From: an uncultured Gammaproteobacteria bacterium
Lineage (GTDB): Bacteria > Pseudomonadota > Gammaproteobacteria > Steroidobacterales > Woeseiaceae
Assembly (NCBI GenBank): GCA_937899415.1
Contig: CALBPI010000027.1
Span: 1-48,621 of the forward strand
Reading direction: 5' to 3'
DNA: 48,621 bases
Position 1 is the first letter of the stretch, and every line of letters starts with the position of its first letter. The translations under genes and the position numbers were made by a program. The notes below the pieces were generated by a model. The model was given only the letters and a program-made list of their open reading frames with translations. It did not search any database and was not told where the DNA came from. Below, one piece after another: positions 27,389-36,263 of the stretch.

Positions 27389-27778
27389 TCAGAACAAAAC
27401 TGCCACCAGCATCACGGTGGTAGCGACGAACCCAACGCCCCAGACCAGCGAACGCAGCGCAAACACACCCGAGATGTAGGCAGGTACGTAGAGCACACGC
27501 GCGACAAAATACAACCAAGCGCAACGTTCCGTAGTCGCGCTGCTCGCATTGCTAAGCACGACGACCACGACGGCGATGGTGAACAGGATCAGCCCCTCAA
27601 AATGATTGTCCATTGCCCGCTTGAGGCGACCTGCGACACCCGTGGGTTCCTTTCGCTCGTCTCTTGGTCCACCTGTGTACTTCGTACCGAGCTGCACATT
27701 CACGGGCACAGCCATGATCAGGAACTGCACCACCTGCAGCAGTGCTGCGTACCCCAGAACCTGTAACTCCACCGCCAT
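27389..27778 (-). CDS. MAPEG family membrane protein
   Basis: 129 residues with four hydrophobic segments, the size and layout of MAPEG proteins (membrane glutathione S-transferase-like). The RAMDNHFEGLILFTIAVVVVV stretch and the RVLYVPAYISGV segment are the family signature. Bacterial members are mostly uncharacterised; a glutathione-dependent role in lipid or peroxide detoxification is the usual suggestion. It lies alone between convergent hairpins. Confidence 0.9.
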   Translation of the reverse strand: MAVELQVLGYAALLQVVQFLIMAVPVNVQLGTKYTGGPRDERKEPTGVAGRLKRAMDNHFEGLILFTIAVVVVVLSNASSATTERCAWLYFVARVLYVPAYISGVFALRSLVWGVGFVATTVMLVAVLF

Positions 27779-27858
27779 GTATTGGTTTCCGCACGTTGAT
27801 GTCAGAACAGACCATAGCGGATTCGACGCAGCCGTGCGGCATCCGCACGGCGGCTAAG

Positions 27859-27886
27859 AAAAAGGGCCCGGCCAAACGGCCGGGCC
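27859..27886 (-). terminator. Intrinsic terminator of the large TonB receptor gene
   Basis: On the minus strand GGCCCGGCC-GTTT-GGCCGGGCC forms a perfect 9-bp stem with a 4-base loop, followed by CTTTTTCTT. It lies about 40 bases after the receptor stop. Confidence 0.88.
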
Positions 27887-27925
27887 AATAATGGCATTGC
27901 TTAAGAGCAACACCCTGCTAACGCA

Positions 27926-30900
27926 TCACTCGCCGTCACCACCAAAGCGGTAGGTACCGCGAAGGGTGTAGAAGCGACCGACATTGTCGTAGATACCTGA
28001 GGCACCACCATTGCCGAAGAGCGGCGACGGCGGATCCTCGTCCGTGACGTTATCGAGCAGCAGGCTGAGCTCGAGACCAAAGTCGAACTGGTACGTCGCA
28101 CCCAGATCCACGTAGAGCACGTCATCCACGACGGGAATGCTCGAGACATCCGGGTTCGGGTCGTTGTTCGTATCGGAGCCAAGCAGCAATTCCTGCTCTT
28201 CCCGGTACATCTCATCGATCCAACGCAGCTGCAGGAACGCCGACCAGTTGTCAAAGTTCAGCTGACCGCGGTAGTTGAGCTGCAGACGCGGATCACCCAG
28301 TTCGCCTTCGATGTCATCGACATCGTCATCCGAATCGAGCAGGAAGCGACGGCGATCCAGGTAAGACCCCACAAGACGGTTTTGGAACTTCGCAAAACCG
28401 ACATCAACCATGTAGTCGATCTCCATGTCCACGCCGTTGGTCTGCAGCGTGTTCAGGTTTAGCGGGAACCGGTTGACCAGCGTAATGTTGCCGACGCTGT
28501 CTCGCGTCACGAGACCGCAGAACTGGTTGTTGATGCCGCCCGGATCATCCACGCAGCGATCGAGGATGGCCTGCGTGCCCGTGAGGGCGATCGCGTCCGT
28601 GATCTCGATGTCGTAGAAGTCCACGGCGACGCGCAGCCCGTCCACGAAGCTCGGCGTGTAGACGAAGCCCCAGGTCAGCGTGTCAGCTTCTTCTTCGCCG
28701 ATATCCGGATTACCGCCCTGCAACAGCTGGATGCTCTCTTCGTCCAGAGAATCGAAATTCTCAGGGTCAGCGATACCCAGTGCCTGGCAGTTGGCGATAC
28801 GGACGGCGCGACCATTGCGGCCTTCATCAATATTGAGGAAGTCGCAGGGGTCATCGATGCCCGCGAAGCTCTCACCAGCCGGTGCGAACAGATCGTCGAT
28901 CGTCGGTGCACGAAGCGCCTGGCCTGTGCTGACACGAACACGCAGATCTTCAAACGGCTGCCAGTTCAGGCGTGCTTCCCACGTCGTGGCGTTGCCAATC
29001 GTGGAGTAGTCCGAGAACCGAACCGCGCCCTCGACTGCGAGGCGTTTGGCGAACGGCGCGTCATCGAGCAGCGGGACGGCGACCTCACCGAAGAACTCAG
29101 AGACGTCGAATTCGCCGTTGGTATCCGCCAGCGCGTTGAAGAACGTCGGCACATTCTGCGAGAAGGTGTCGCCATTCGTGTTGCTCTGCTCCTCACGGTA
29201 CTCGAAGCCAGCCACAGCTGCGATCGGACCCGCCCAGCCTGTGAACAGCTCGGGGTTCGATACTGAAGCCGCGAACTGCGTCTGCTGAACTTCGGAGGTC
29301 GAGAGCGCCGTCGTGTTGACGAAGTCTCGCGCAGCCTGCGACATCTGATTGAAACCCACCACGTTGATGGGGACGCAACCGACGTAGCCGAGCTCCGAGA
29401 AACCACTGTCGTCGCCTTGCGCTTCCTGCAGCGTCGAGCGGCACACGATGTCGCCAGCCGCCGCCGACGGGTTGAGACCCGACGCCCGCAAGTCAGCCGC
29501 ACCCTGTGCGTCAATGAAAACCGCGTCCTGTGCCGCAGCCCAACGCTCGTCGATACGGTTATTGAGGTTCACACGCTCAATCGCCGTACGGCCGTAGTTG
29601 GCGAACACGTCGTAGCTGAAGTTGGTCGTGCCAATGTCACCACGGAACCCCGTGACCACACGGAACGTCTCACGCGTGTTCTCTTCCTGACGCAAGCCCA
29701 CATCGACATTGAAACGACGCAGGTCCGTCGACGTCACACCGGCGGCATCCATCGCTGCCGCCAGAGACGGCGTCACAAACGCGTTGTCGCGCTGGATGAT
29801 GACAGGTGCGCCAAAGTCGAAGCTCGGCTGACCCTGCTGGTTGCCCTGCACGTTCGAGTACTTCGTCTCCAGGAACCACTCAATGCCGTAGTCCAGGTCG
29901 TAGGTAAAATTGGCGTCGAGCGTGTAGCGCTGGAAGCCGGCCTGCAACGTCTGGAAGCTGTCGAGGTCGAGGAACGGGCAATTGGCACCGCCACACTCGA
30001 GACCGTCAAGGAACTCGAACGAGCTCTGGTCGAGCGGCACGAACGAGCCGTCAGCGGCGAGCTGGCCGTTGAGGCCCAGTGACGTACCGGCGTTCGAGAT
30101 CGCCCAGAAGCCCTGGTTTGGAACGAAGATGTTATCGGGGATGCCATCATCGATTTGAAAACCGTTGGCATCGACCGTGTCACCGTCGAGCGGGTTTCGA
30201 ATCTCGCCGATCGACGACAGGAACACCCCGCCTCGCTCACCGGCGGTGAGCAAGTCTTGCTCCGCGTAGCCCAGCGAGACAATTGCGTTACCACGGCCTT
30301 CCGAGAAGTTGGACCCAAAGGTGAGCGCGATATCGGAACGACCAAATCCCGAGTCGCCTGCGTCACCAATCGAGCCACTTACCGAGACACCCTCGAAATC
30401 ATCCTTAAGGATGAAGTTGACCACACCGGCCACGGCATCAGCGCCATAGACGGCTGAGTTCGCACCCGTGATGATCTCGATGCGGTCGATCATGTCCGAA
30501 GGAATGCTGTTGACGTCCACGGTCTGCGAACCGTCGCTGGCCGACACATGACGACGGCCGTTGACAAGTACCAGGGTACGCGCCGTGCCCAGACCCCGAA
30601 GGTCGAGCTGACCGATGCCCGCGGTACCGATGAAGCGCGCCGAGTTGTTCAGGCCGAACGTGGTGCGCAGCTGTGGCAACTCGTTGAGCAAGTCACCAAT
30701 CGCCGGTGATGCGTTGACCTTGAGGTCGTCCGCGTTAATGACAGTGACCGGGGACGGCGTGTCGAATCCCGATCGTTCGAGGCGCGAACCAGTAACCGTG
30801 ATCTCGTCGAGAACGAGTTCCCCGGACGGTTCTTCCTCACTCGTTTGGGCTAACGCGCCGTGCGACGTCGCAAGTAGCCCCAACACAAAAGGCGCCGCAA

Positions 30901-30949
30901 CCCAGGCTCTCACCCGTGCTGACTGGCGCCGCAGATCTCCTGATCTCAT
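27926..30949 (-). CDS. Large TonB-dependent receptor (N-terminal plug, 1007 aa)
   Basis: Signal peptide to ~35 (ATSHGALAQ), TonB box-like LDEITVTGSRLER, then the plug with VLVNGRRHVSASDGSQTVDVNSIPSDMIDRIEIITGANSAVYGADAVAGVVNFIL, a signature of the large receptors typical of polymer- or peptide-degrading proteobacteria. The barrel ends in tyrosine-rich strands (FYTLRGTYRFGGDGE). Large loops contain paired Cys (GLECGGANCPF and others). Importing a complex organic ligand is likely; the substrate is unknown. A strong terminator follows, and the upstream leader has three short hairpins. It is not in an operon. Confidence 0.93.
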   Translation of the reverse strand: MRSGDLRRQSARVRAWVAAPFVLGLLATSHGALAQTSEEEPSGELVLDEITVTGSRLERSGFDTPSPVTVINADDLKVNASPAIGDLLNELPQLRTTFGLNNSARFIGTAGIGQLDLRGLGTARTLVLVNGRRHVSASDGSQTVDVNSIPSDMIDRIEIITGANSAVYGADAVAGVVNFILKDDFEGVSVSGSIGDAGDSGFGRSDIALTFGSNFSEGRGNAIVSLGYAEQDLLTAGERGGVFLSSIGEIRNPLDGDTVDANGFQIDDGIPDNIFVPNQGFWAISNAGTSLGLNGQLAADGSFVPLDQSSFEFLDGLECGGANCPFLDLDSFQTLQAGFQRYTLDANFTYDLDYGIEWFLETKYSNVQGNQQGQPSFDFGAPVIIQRDNAFVTPSLAAAMDAAGVTSTDLRRFNVDVGLRQEENTRETFRVVTGFRGDIGTTNFSYDVFANYGRTAIERVNLNNRIDERWAAAQDAVFIDAQGAADLRASGLNPSAAAGDIVCRSTLQEAQGDDSGFSELGYVGCVPINVVGFNQMSQAARDFVNTTALSTSEVQQTQFAASVSNPELFTGWAGPIAAVAGFEYREEQSNTNGDTFSQNVPTFFNALADTNGEFDVSEFFGEVAVPLLDDAPFAKRLAVEGAVRFSDYSTIGNATTWEARLNWQPFEDLRVRVSTGQALRAPTIDDLFAPAGESFAGIDDPCDFLNIDEGRNGRAVRIANCQALGIADPENFDSLDEESIQLLQGGNPDIGEEEADTLTWGFVYTPSFVDGLRVAVDFYDIEITDAIALTGTQAILDRCVDDPGGINNQFCGLVTRDSVGNITLVNRFPLNLNTLQTNGVDMEIDYMVDVGFAKFQNRLVGSYLDRRRFLLDSDDDVDDIEGELGDPRLQLNYRGQLNFDNWSAFLQLRWIDEMYREEQELLLGSDTNNDPNPDVSSIPVVDDVLYVDLGATYQFDFGLELSLLLDNVTDEDPPSPLFGNGGASGIYDNVGRFYTLRGTYRFGGDGE

Positions 30950-30978
30950 CTGACTCTCCCAGCTTGTTGATAGCTATG

Positions 30979-31061
30979 CCGGCCTACGTGGCCGGATACA
31001 CGCAGCGAACTCGCTGCTTCCTTGCACTGCCCCTCAAACGTGTCGGAGCCCAAAGCTCCGA
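30979..31061 (-). promoter_or_regulatory. Structured 5' leader of the TonB receptor gene (possible)
   Basis: Three small perfect hairpins lie in a row upstream of the start: TCGGAGC/GCTCCGA, GCAGCG/CGCTGC and CCGGCC/GGCCGG, each with a 4-5 base loop. They could be part of a regulatory leader; no known riboswitch class is recognised. Confidence 0.35.
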
Positions 31062-31334
31062 TAGAGTCTTATTGTTGCTTTTATCCTACAAATTGAATGA
31101 TTTTGTTGCGTTTATGTCGCCTCTTTAGACCCTATGAGTTCCGTGTTTAACAAGAGTTCCTCGAATATTAGATGTTTTTTTACGACAAGAAAGATGGCGA
31201 ATTAGGTCAAATCAATCACTTAGAATCGGAGCTGAAAACAACGTGTTCCGGCATAGCCGCTGACTTTCAAACGCTTACGTAGTGCTCACACTGCGTTGAA
31301 GGTCGAAGCGCGTCTTAAAGAAAAAAATTTTGTT
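31062..31334. other. AT-rich gap, no gene seen
   Basis: With the leader hairpins this completes a ~385-base gap upstream of the large TonB receptor. It is noticeably AT-rich (e.g. runs near 31080-31110 and 31160-31200), so the receptor promoter probably lies here. No RNA or open frame of note was seen. Confidence 0.5.
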
Positions 31335-31433
31335 ATGGGCCTGATTTCTTCTCTCTTCGCTCACAAAGTCGTTGGTGTGGCGATGGCGGCAACGCCACAC
31401 GATGACGCGCGCCGGCGGTCGCTGTCGAAATAG
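31335..31433 (+). pseudogene. Truncated 5' remnant of an araC-family regulator
   Basis: A 32-codon frame (MGLISSLFAHKVVGVAMAAT ... RRRSLSK, stop) matches the first 30 codons of the intact AraC-family gene at 36264 with only two amino acid changes (A/V and M/T). Several further differences are synonymous (CGG CGG versus AGA AGG for Arg-Arg, CTG versus CTT). Homology starts exactly at the ATG and is lost after codon 30. The synonymous pattern shows a diverged allele or paralogue that was once under selection, then cut off, and not a fresh duplication. Confidence 0.8.
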
Positions 31434-31742
31434 TCGTTGCAGGTAGTATTGCCAAGCTCGACCCAGGAAGGCCCTAGGCTCAGTAGCAGCGTTCGGTGCG
31501 ATTTACCCGTGTGCGGGATATCGATCTTTAACAGGTCAAGTACCCGAGACTCTGGAACGTTGATTTGCGAATGCCAGAAACGGCTGATGACGCGCTGACC
31601 GCTAGAGGCGGCCGATGCTGCGATCAGACAACCAAATGCGAGGGGCGACGCTAACTCAGTGGATTATCGAGTGGGGCCGCCGCGGGACCCCGGCACGTAC
31701 CCTGAACGGCATCGATGCGATGCCAGCCCGATTGCCAGAGGC
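31434..31742. other. Gap between araC remnant and NTPase gene, no gene seen
   Basis: About 310 bases. No further similarity to the araC gene is seen. It contains no convincing terminator or RNA; the NTPase gene ends at its right edge. It is probably the junction of the imported segment. Confidence 0.5.
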
Positions 31743-34700
31743 TCACGTAATGCGTTCAGACATCGACCACATATGCTGCTTGTGGATTGCCGGCGCCGGC
31801 TTGCCACTGCGCCGCTTTATGTTGCCGAGCATCCGCAACGCCTCTCTAAGTGAAAGCGGGTCCCAAAGGACCACATTGGAGTCACCGAAGTAGCTCCCGA
31901 GGCAATTGCCCGCATCTTCGAGCCGACCTGCGTCAAGTGAGCTTCGCGCCTCGTTAACGACATCCCAGTTTTCTTTTCGCCCATCGATGTAAAACTGACG
32001 TACGATTATCTTGTCGTGCTCCTCAATATCCCAGGTTGAGGACATTCCCGCGAACAGATCCGCCGCTGAAGGAAACTGTACAAGTAATTGCGGCCAGGCT
32101 CTTAGTTCTTCATTGAGCTTCCTTTCGCCAAAAGCCCGCTGGCCCTGCGAGACTCTTCGAACCGCTTGCCGAAACACCTCGGTGGCGTGACGCCGAACAA
32201 ATCGCGCTATGTGAAACGGGTGAACAAACTCTGGTATGTCTTTAGCATAGGTCACACCCGCTCTTCCGAGAATCTCGACAGCGAATGCGACGTAGCGATA
32301 GTTCTGGATCTTGTACCTCTCGAATGAGAATCCCTTCTTGATTGTCGCCCGAGCATCTCGATTGCGCCCAGCTCTGACCTGAAACGAAGCCAAGTCTAAT
32401 ACGCTCTTTTGTTTGCGCCATGCTGGATACGCTGTGCTGAAATCCTCCCAAAACAACCGCTCTATCTCATCTGCATAGCGCACGCTATCGAGGTGAGACA
32501 GCACGTTCGCCACTGTGTTTCCGCTCAAGTTATTGAAGCGGCCAGACTGATGTAAACGCTGGACAACCGTGAACCAGGTAAGCGCCCTTGTCCTATACCG
32601 CTCATACTCGATCGGCGAATCGATAAAGTCGAACGATGCTCCGGTAGTCCGCCTTTCGGCGCAGTACTTTATGTAGGCCTGCAAATCTCGATTCAGCAGA
32701 AAGGGCTTGTACATCCCATACAGGCGATCAACAACTCTCCTGGGATCCACTGAGACAAACGCCTCGTACTTGTCTACGGACAGGTTGTCGTCAATCAATT
32801 TGTCTCGGACCTCATCGAGGATCAGAAACAACGTGATGTATGAACACGCGATACTGTAGTTGCTCGTCTCTCGTAGATATGCCGCGATAGTGTTTCTACG
32901 ATTTCTGCCCGCGAGCCTCGGCGTGTTGGATCCGTCTTTTCTCAACACTTGGCCTAGCGGGCTATAGGTTCGGATATTGCCGGCCATCAGAGCTCTCGGC
33001 TTCATCACAGTGTCGTCGCCGTCCTTCTCCATCCGCGCACGGCTCTGCCGCGCTTGCTGATAGGCGGCCAAGACTGCGCTCTCTAGTAAAGGCGTTATCT
33101 GACGCTCTCGGGCGACCAACTTGCCAAGTTGCTCAGGGTCCACCCAGAAGAGAGGCAGAACTGACGTGTCGGTCCTTTTGTTCCGTGGATCTGACACAAC
33201 TTCGATTAGCCTGTCCAAAAGACTCGGTGGAATCTCAAAATGCCCGAACCAGAAATGCAATAGATTTGGGTCCGCACTGAATGGAAGCCTGCTATCTGCT
33301 ACCGCGATAGCGGCAGCATCTACCGAGAAAGCGTGCCGCCTGACAAGCGTCAAGAACAACCACTGGTAGTGGTAGAAGTTGTAGTTGTACGCTACAGCTT
33401 GCCTTGCCATGATTCTCGACAGGTCGAACCTGGAAATAGCCAAAGGCGAGGCATAAGACGCGAAACAACCAAACAAAACAGCAAACACTTTGTACTCAAT
33501 GGGCGACAAAGCCTCATAGCGCGAGTAGAGGTCCACAATTATTGTCTCGAGCTTTCGCTCCGCCCAAACAGAAAGCTTGTAGTCACGACACTCGTCGCGC
33601 TCCCAATACTGGAACTCTGTTCGCGTTGATGTGGCCAGCACGCCCGCTACGGTGTTCCAGTTTTGATCGTAGTCCGCAAGCAAGAGCTCAACGTTGATAA
33701 AACTGTATGACTTGCTCAGCCCGCCCATTGGGCGCATGAGCTCCTTGGGGTAGTAGTACTTTGCGTCATCGCTGTCAGGCGCATCCCATCTACCCTCGAC
33801 TTCCAACTCCAATAAGTCGCCTTTGGACTCGGACCACAGTCTCTCCAAAGTTTTCAGGGCATTCCTATTCTCGATCCGAGTCTCGCTAAGCCGATCCATA
33901 AGCCTCGCGTAACACTTGCGCCGCTCTTCTTCACTCAAGACGCGCGTTGTGTAAATCAAGTTCTTGAGATCAAGGAGATCGTGCACATTGGACTTTTCAA
34001 GAACGACATCTAGCTGGGAGAGCAATTCGATCTGATACCACTTCGCGGTGTCATCTTTTCTCCGCCGGAGTCGCTTCAGAATTGGGTTCATTCTCGAAAA
34101 ATGGCGAACGACCGAAGCTGCGATCCACTTGCTCGATAGCCGGGAATCGCTTGAGTGCGATACCTTCAGCTCTTCGAAGATCCTCTGATCGTAGAATTCG
34201 GAAACGCCAGCGAAGCGCTCAAGACCGAGCTGTATCAGGCCTTCGCGCTGAAGCTTGATTAACCTGTTATCCGGCTCGCGCAGTCCCACCACATCGTTGT
34301 ACCAAAGACGAGTACCTTTTCTGGTGAAAAAGGTGATGGCTGCGAGAAGCTCTCTAGACTCCGCCGATAACTTCGACAGCCTGCTTTTCAGTGTTTCGTC
34401 CAGCTCATCGTCGAACGAAATCAACGCACCGATGTAAGGAAGAGCGACCTCCTGATCAATCTGCCGCGACACCGCGTCAGTATTGGCGCCGTCAGGGTGA
34501 TTCAGCAGATACTGCTCGACCAGGGCGTCTTTGTCGGCCTGATAATTATCAGCGTCCAGTAGGACGTAGTCGGAAAACTCTGCAACACCAACAGCTTTCT
34601 CAAACGACCCCACCAATTGGTCGCCCACTCCGTCCCCTGGTATACGTTGGGGACACACGACCAATGCGAACTTGTTCTCTTTGACAACTAGGTTGAATAG

Positions 34701-35549
34701 TTCTGTTGGAGAGCGCCCCTTCTTCCCGACACTGCTCACATCGAACCCATCAACAAACACGATGGTATCTTCAGGGAGCTCTGGGGTTTTGCTGAGCTTG
34801 TCAACTAGCTCCTGGAACGATTCCCCGTCTCTGAAGTCCGCATGGAGAATGTGCGAATTCCCATTCTCAATGAGATGCATCATCGCGAGCCAGAGAATCG
34901 TGGACTTCCCAGAGCCAGACTCACCATTCAAAAATGCAACCGGCCTCGGGCCGGACGCCGATACACGCTCAATCAGTTGTGACTGCACGCTGCGAATCGC
35001 GAATAGGTGCCTATTCTCGAACGTAGTCTGAAAGCGCTCATCAAATGGATTGCTGCCACCAGAATCGACGCCTGACTTGAAGAACGCGATGTCTAGCCAC
35101 GGAAGGTGCCCGAACTCTTTGAGCGCATCACTGCTCTCGACACCACCCTTCTCTTCAGCGCTTACCGATACTTGATCGTAGTGCTTTGTCCACAGCGCCT
35201 CGTCTTCTGGCAAAAATTCATAGACCGGCCAGCCTCGTTTCAGGTAAGCAGTAATGACACCGCGAATTCGCTGGATCGCGCTTCTACCTTGATCGGCAGA
35301 AATATCTGCTTTAGCTGATCTTGTACGGCTCGTAACCGTTTCTTTGAGGGCCCTATAGAAGAGGTCGAGCTTTCCTGGTCGCTGGAGCCCGCCAATCCAT
35401 CGCTCAACGGTTTGTGGATTTGGCGCGCCTTCATGTCGCTCGGAGATAAAGTCGGCAGCCTGTTGCTGGCTGTCGAAACCCAGGTTACTCAGCAGGCGCC
35501 ACAGCTCTTCCCGCAAACTGGGGTATTTTGGTGAATCACTTTTTTTCAT
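31743..35549 (-). CDS. Large HTH plus P-loop NTPase (STAND-like), putative defence protein
   Basis: 1268 residues. Residues ~10-70 form a helix-turn-helix-like region (LGFDSQQQAADFISERHEGAPNPQTVERWIGGLQRPGKLD). A P-loop GESGSGKST lies at 209-217, with Walker B-like TIVFVDGFD at ~262-270 and a following sensor-like FALVVCPQR. The remaining ~950 residues are helical with no named motif, as in STAND sensors whose C-terminal repeats bind ligands. Base composition is visibly more AT-rich than the flanking genes, a sign of transfer. Single large STAND ATPases (Avs-like and others) are a known class of antiphage protein, but this one lacks a recognisable nuclease, TIR or protease effector, so defence is a hypothesis. 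It could instead be a transcriptional regulator. Confidence 0.8.
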   Translation of the reverse strand: MKKSDSPKYPSLREELWRLLSNLGFDSQQQAADFISERHEGAPNPQTVERWIGGLQRPGKLDLFYRALKETVTSRTRSAKADISADQGRSAIQRIRGVITAYLKRGWPVYEFLPEDEALWTKHYDQVSVSAEEKGGVESSDALKEFGHLPWLDIAFFKSGVDSGGSNPFDERFQTTFENRHLFAIRSVQSQLIERVSASGPRPVAFLNGESGSGKSTILWLAMMHLIENGNSHILHADFRDGESFQELVDKLSKTPELPEDTIVFVDGFDVSSVGKKGRSPTELFNLVVKENKFALVVCPQRIPGDGVGDQLVGSFEKAVGVAEFSDYVLLDADNYQADKDALVEQYLLNHPDGANTDAVSRQIDQEVALPYIGALISFDDELDETLKSRLSKLSAESRELLAAITFFTRKGTRLWYNDVVGLREPDNRLIKLQREGLIQLGLERFAGVSEFYDQRIFEELKVSHSSDSRLSSKWIAASVVRHFSRMNPILKRLRRRKDDTAKWYQIELLSQLDVVLEKSNVHDLLDLKNLIYTTRVLSEEERRKCYARLMDRLSETRIENRNALKTLERLWSESKGDLLELEVEGRWDAPDSDDAKYYYPKELMRPMGGLSKSYSFINVELLLADYDQNWNTVAGVLATSTRTEFQYWERDECRDYKLSVWAERKLETIIVDLYSRYEALSPIEYKVFAVLFGCFASYASPLAISRFDLSRIMARQAVAYNYNFYHYQWLFLTLVRRHAFSVDAAAIAVADSRLPFSADPNLLHFWFGHFEIPPSLLDRLIEVVSDPRNKRTDTSVLPLFWVDPEQLGKLVARERQITPLLESAVLAAYQQARQSRARMEKDGDDTVMKPRALMAGNIRTYSPLGQVLRKDGSNTPRLAGRNRRNTIAAYLRETSNYSIACSYITLFLILDEVRDKLIDDNLSVDKYEAFVSVDPRRVVDRLYGMYKPFLLNRDLQAYIKYCAERRTTGASFDFIDSPIEYERYRTRALTWFTVVQRLHQSGRFNNLSGNTVANVLSHLDSVRYADEIERLFWEDFSTAYPAWRKQKSVLDLASFQVRAGRNRDARATIKKGFSFERYKIQNYRYVAFAVEILGRAGVTYAKDIPEFVHPFHIARFVRRHATEVFRQAVRRVSQGQRAFGERKLNEELRAWPQLLVQFPSAADLFAGMSSTWDIEEHDKIIVRQFYIDGRKENWDVVNEARSSLDAGRLEDAGNCLGSYFGDSNVVLWDPLSLREALRMLGNIKRRSGKPAPAIHKQHMWSMSERIT

Positions 35550-35672
35550 TATTTATCAGGATCTTACGTTCCCGGCTGTACTTCACCTGTATGTAGAGAA
35601 TACATAGGATTCGTCGACCCGTCTCCTGCGGTGTGAAAACTCGGGTGTCGCTTAAACAACTTGGAGCGACAC

Positions 35673-36179
35673 ATGAAAAAGCACGATCTCACGCAAGACG
35701 CGAGCCCCCCTCTCTCACACACCAGCCCTCTAGCCTGCGCGGCATCGGTTTCATGGGTAACTGTAGTCTCGATACTTGGCGCTTACCCACTATTGGCAAT
35801 CAGCGTTTTTTGGATGAGCACAGCATTCGAGTTCATGGCAACACTGTCAGAGAAATCGCACATGCCCGCTATCCTGGCTTCTTGCGCTCGCGTGGGCGCC
35901 TATATCTGCGTGATCGCGGGGAGCATCGTGGATCACGGTATTCACTTTGACGCCCATGCCATTAGCCACATATTGATGTTGGCGGGGAGTACCTACGTCG
36001 CGTGGACCAACGTCTCGACGATCCGCGGCGCGACTAGGGCTATCCAGCCGTGTGTGATCTTGGAAACCGCTGTGCACATATTCGGTGCGTTTTTCCAACC
36101 AGCGTATTGGATCCTGGTGGGCGCTGACGGATCTCATCTGTTCGCTAGCGTACGAAGGATCGCAAGCCATTCCTCGTAG
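35673..36179 (+). CDS. Small multi-pass membrane protein, unknown function
   Basis: 168 residues with about four hydrophobic segments (CAASVSWVTVVSILGAYPLLAISVFWM, MPAILASCARVGAYICVIAGSIV, HILMLAGSTYVAW, ETAVHIFGAFFQPAYWILV). GGAG lies six bases before the chosen ATG. It is divergent from the NTPase gene across ~120 bases, inside the same lower-GC segment. It may belong to that segment as a membrane partner, or be unrelated cargo. No family recognised. Confidence 0.65.
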   Translation: MKKHDLTQDASPPLSHTSPLACAASVSWVTVVSILGAYPLLAISVFWMSTAFEFMATLSEKSHMPAILASCARVGAYICVIAGSIVDHGIHFDAHAISHILMLAGSTYVAWTNVSTIRGATRAIQPCVILETAVHIFGAFFQPAYWILVGADGSHLFASVRRIASHSS

Positions 36180-36263
36180 CAATAGTTGCAGGCGGGGCGG
36201 CGATTGTCTTTGGCAACCGCCGTCCCGCTTTGACACCTGCGCAACAGTCCATAACATCGCACC

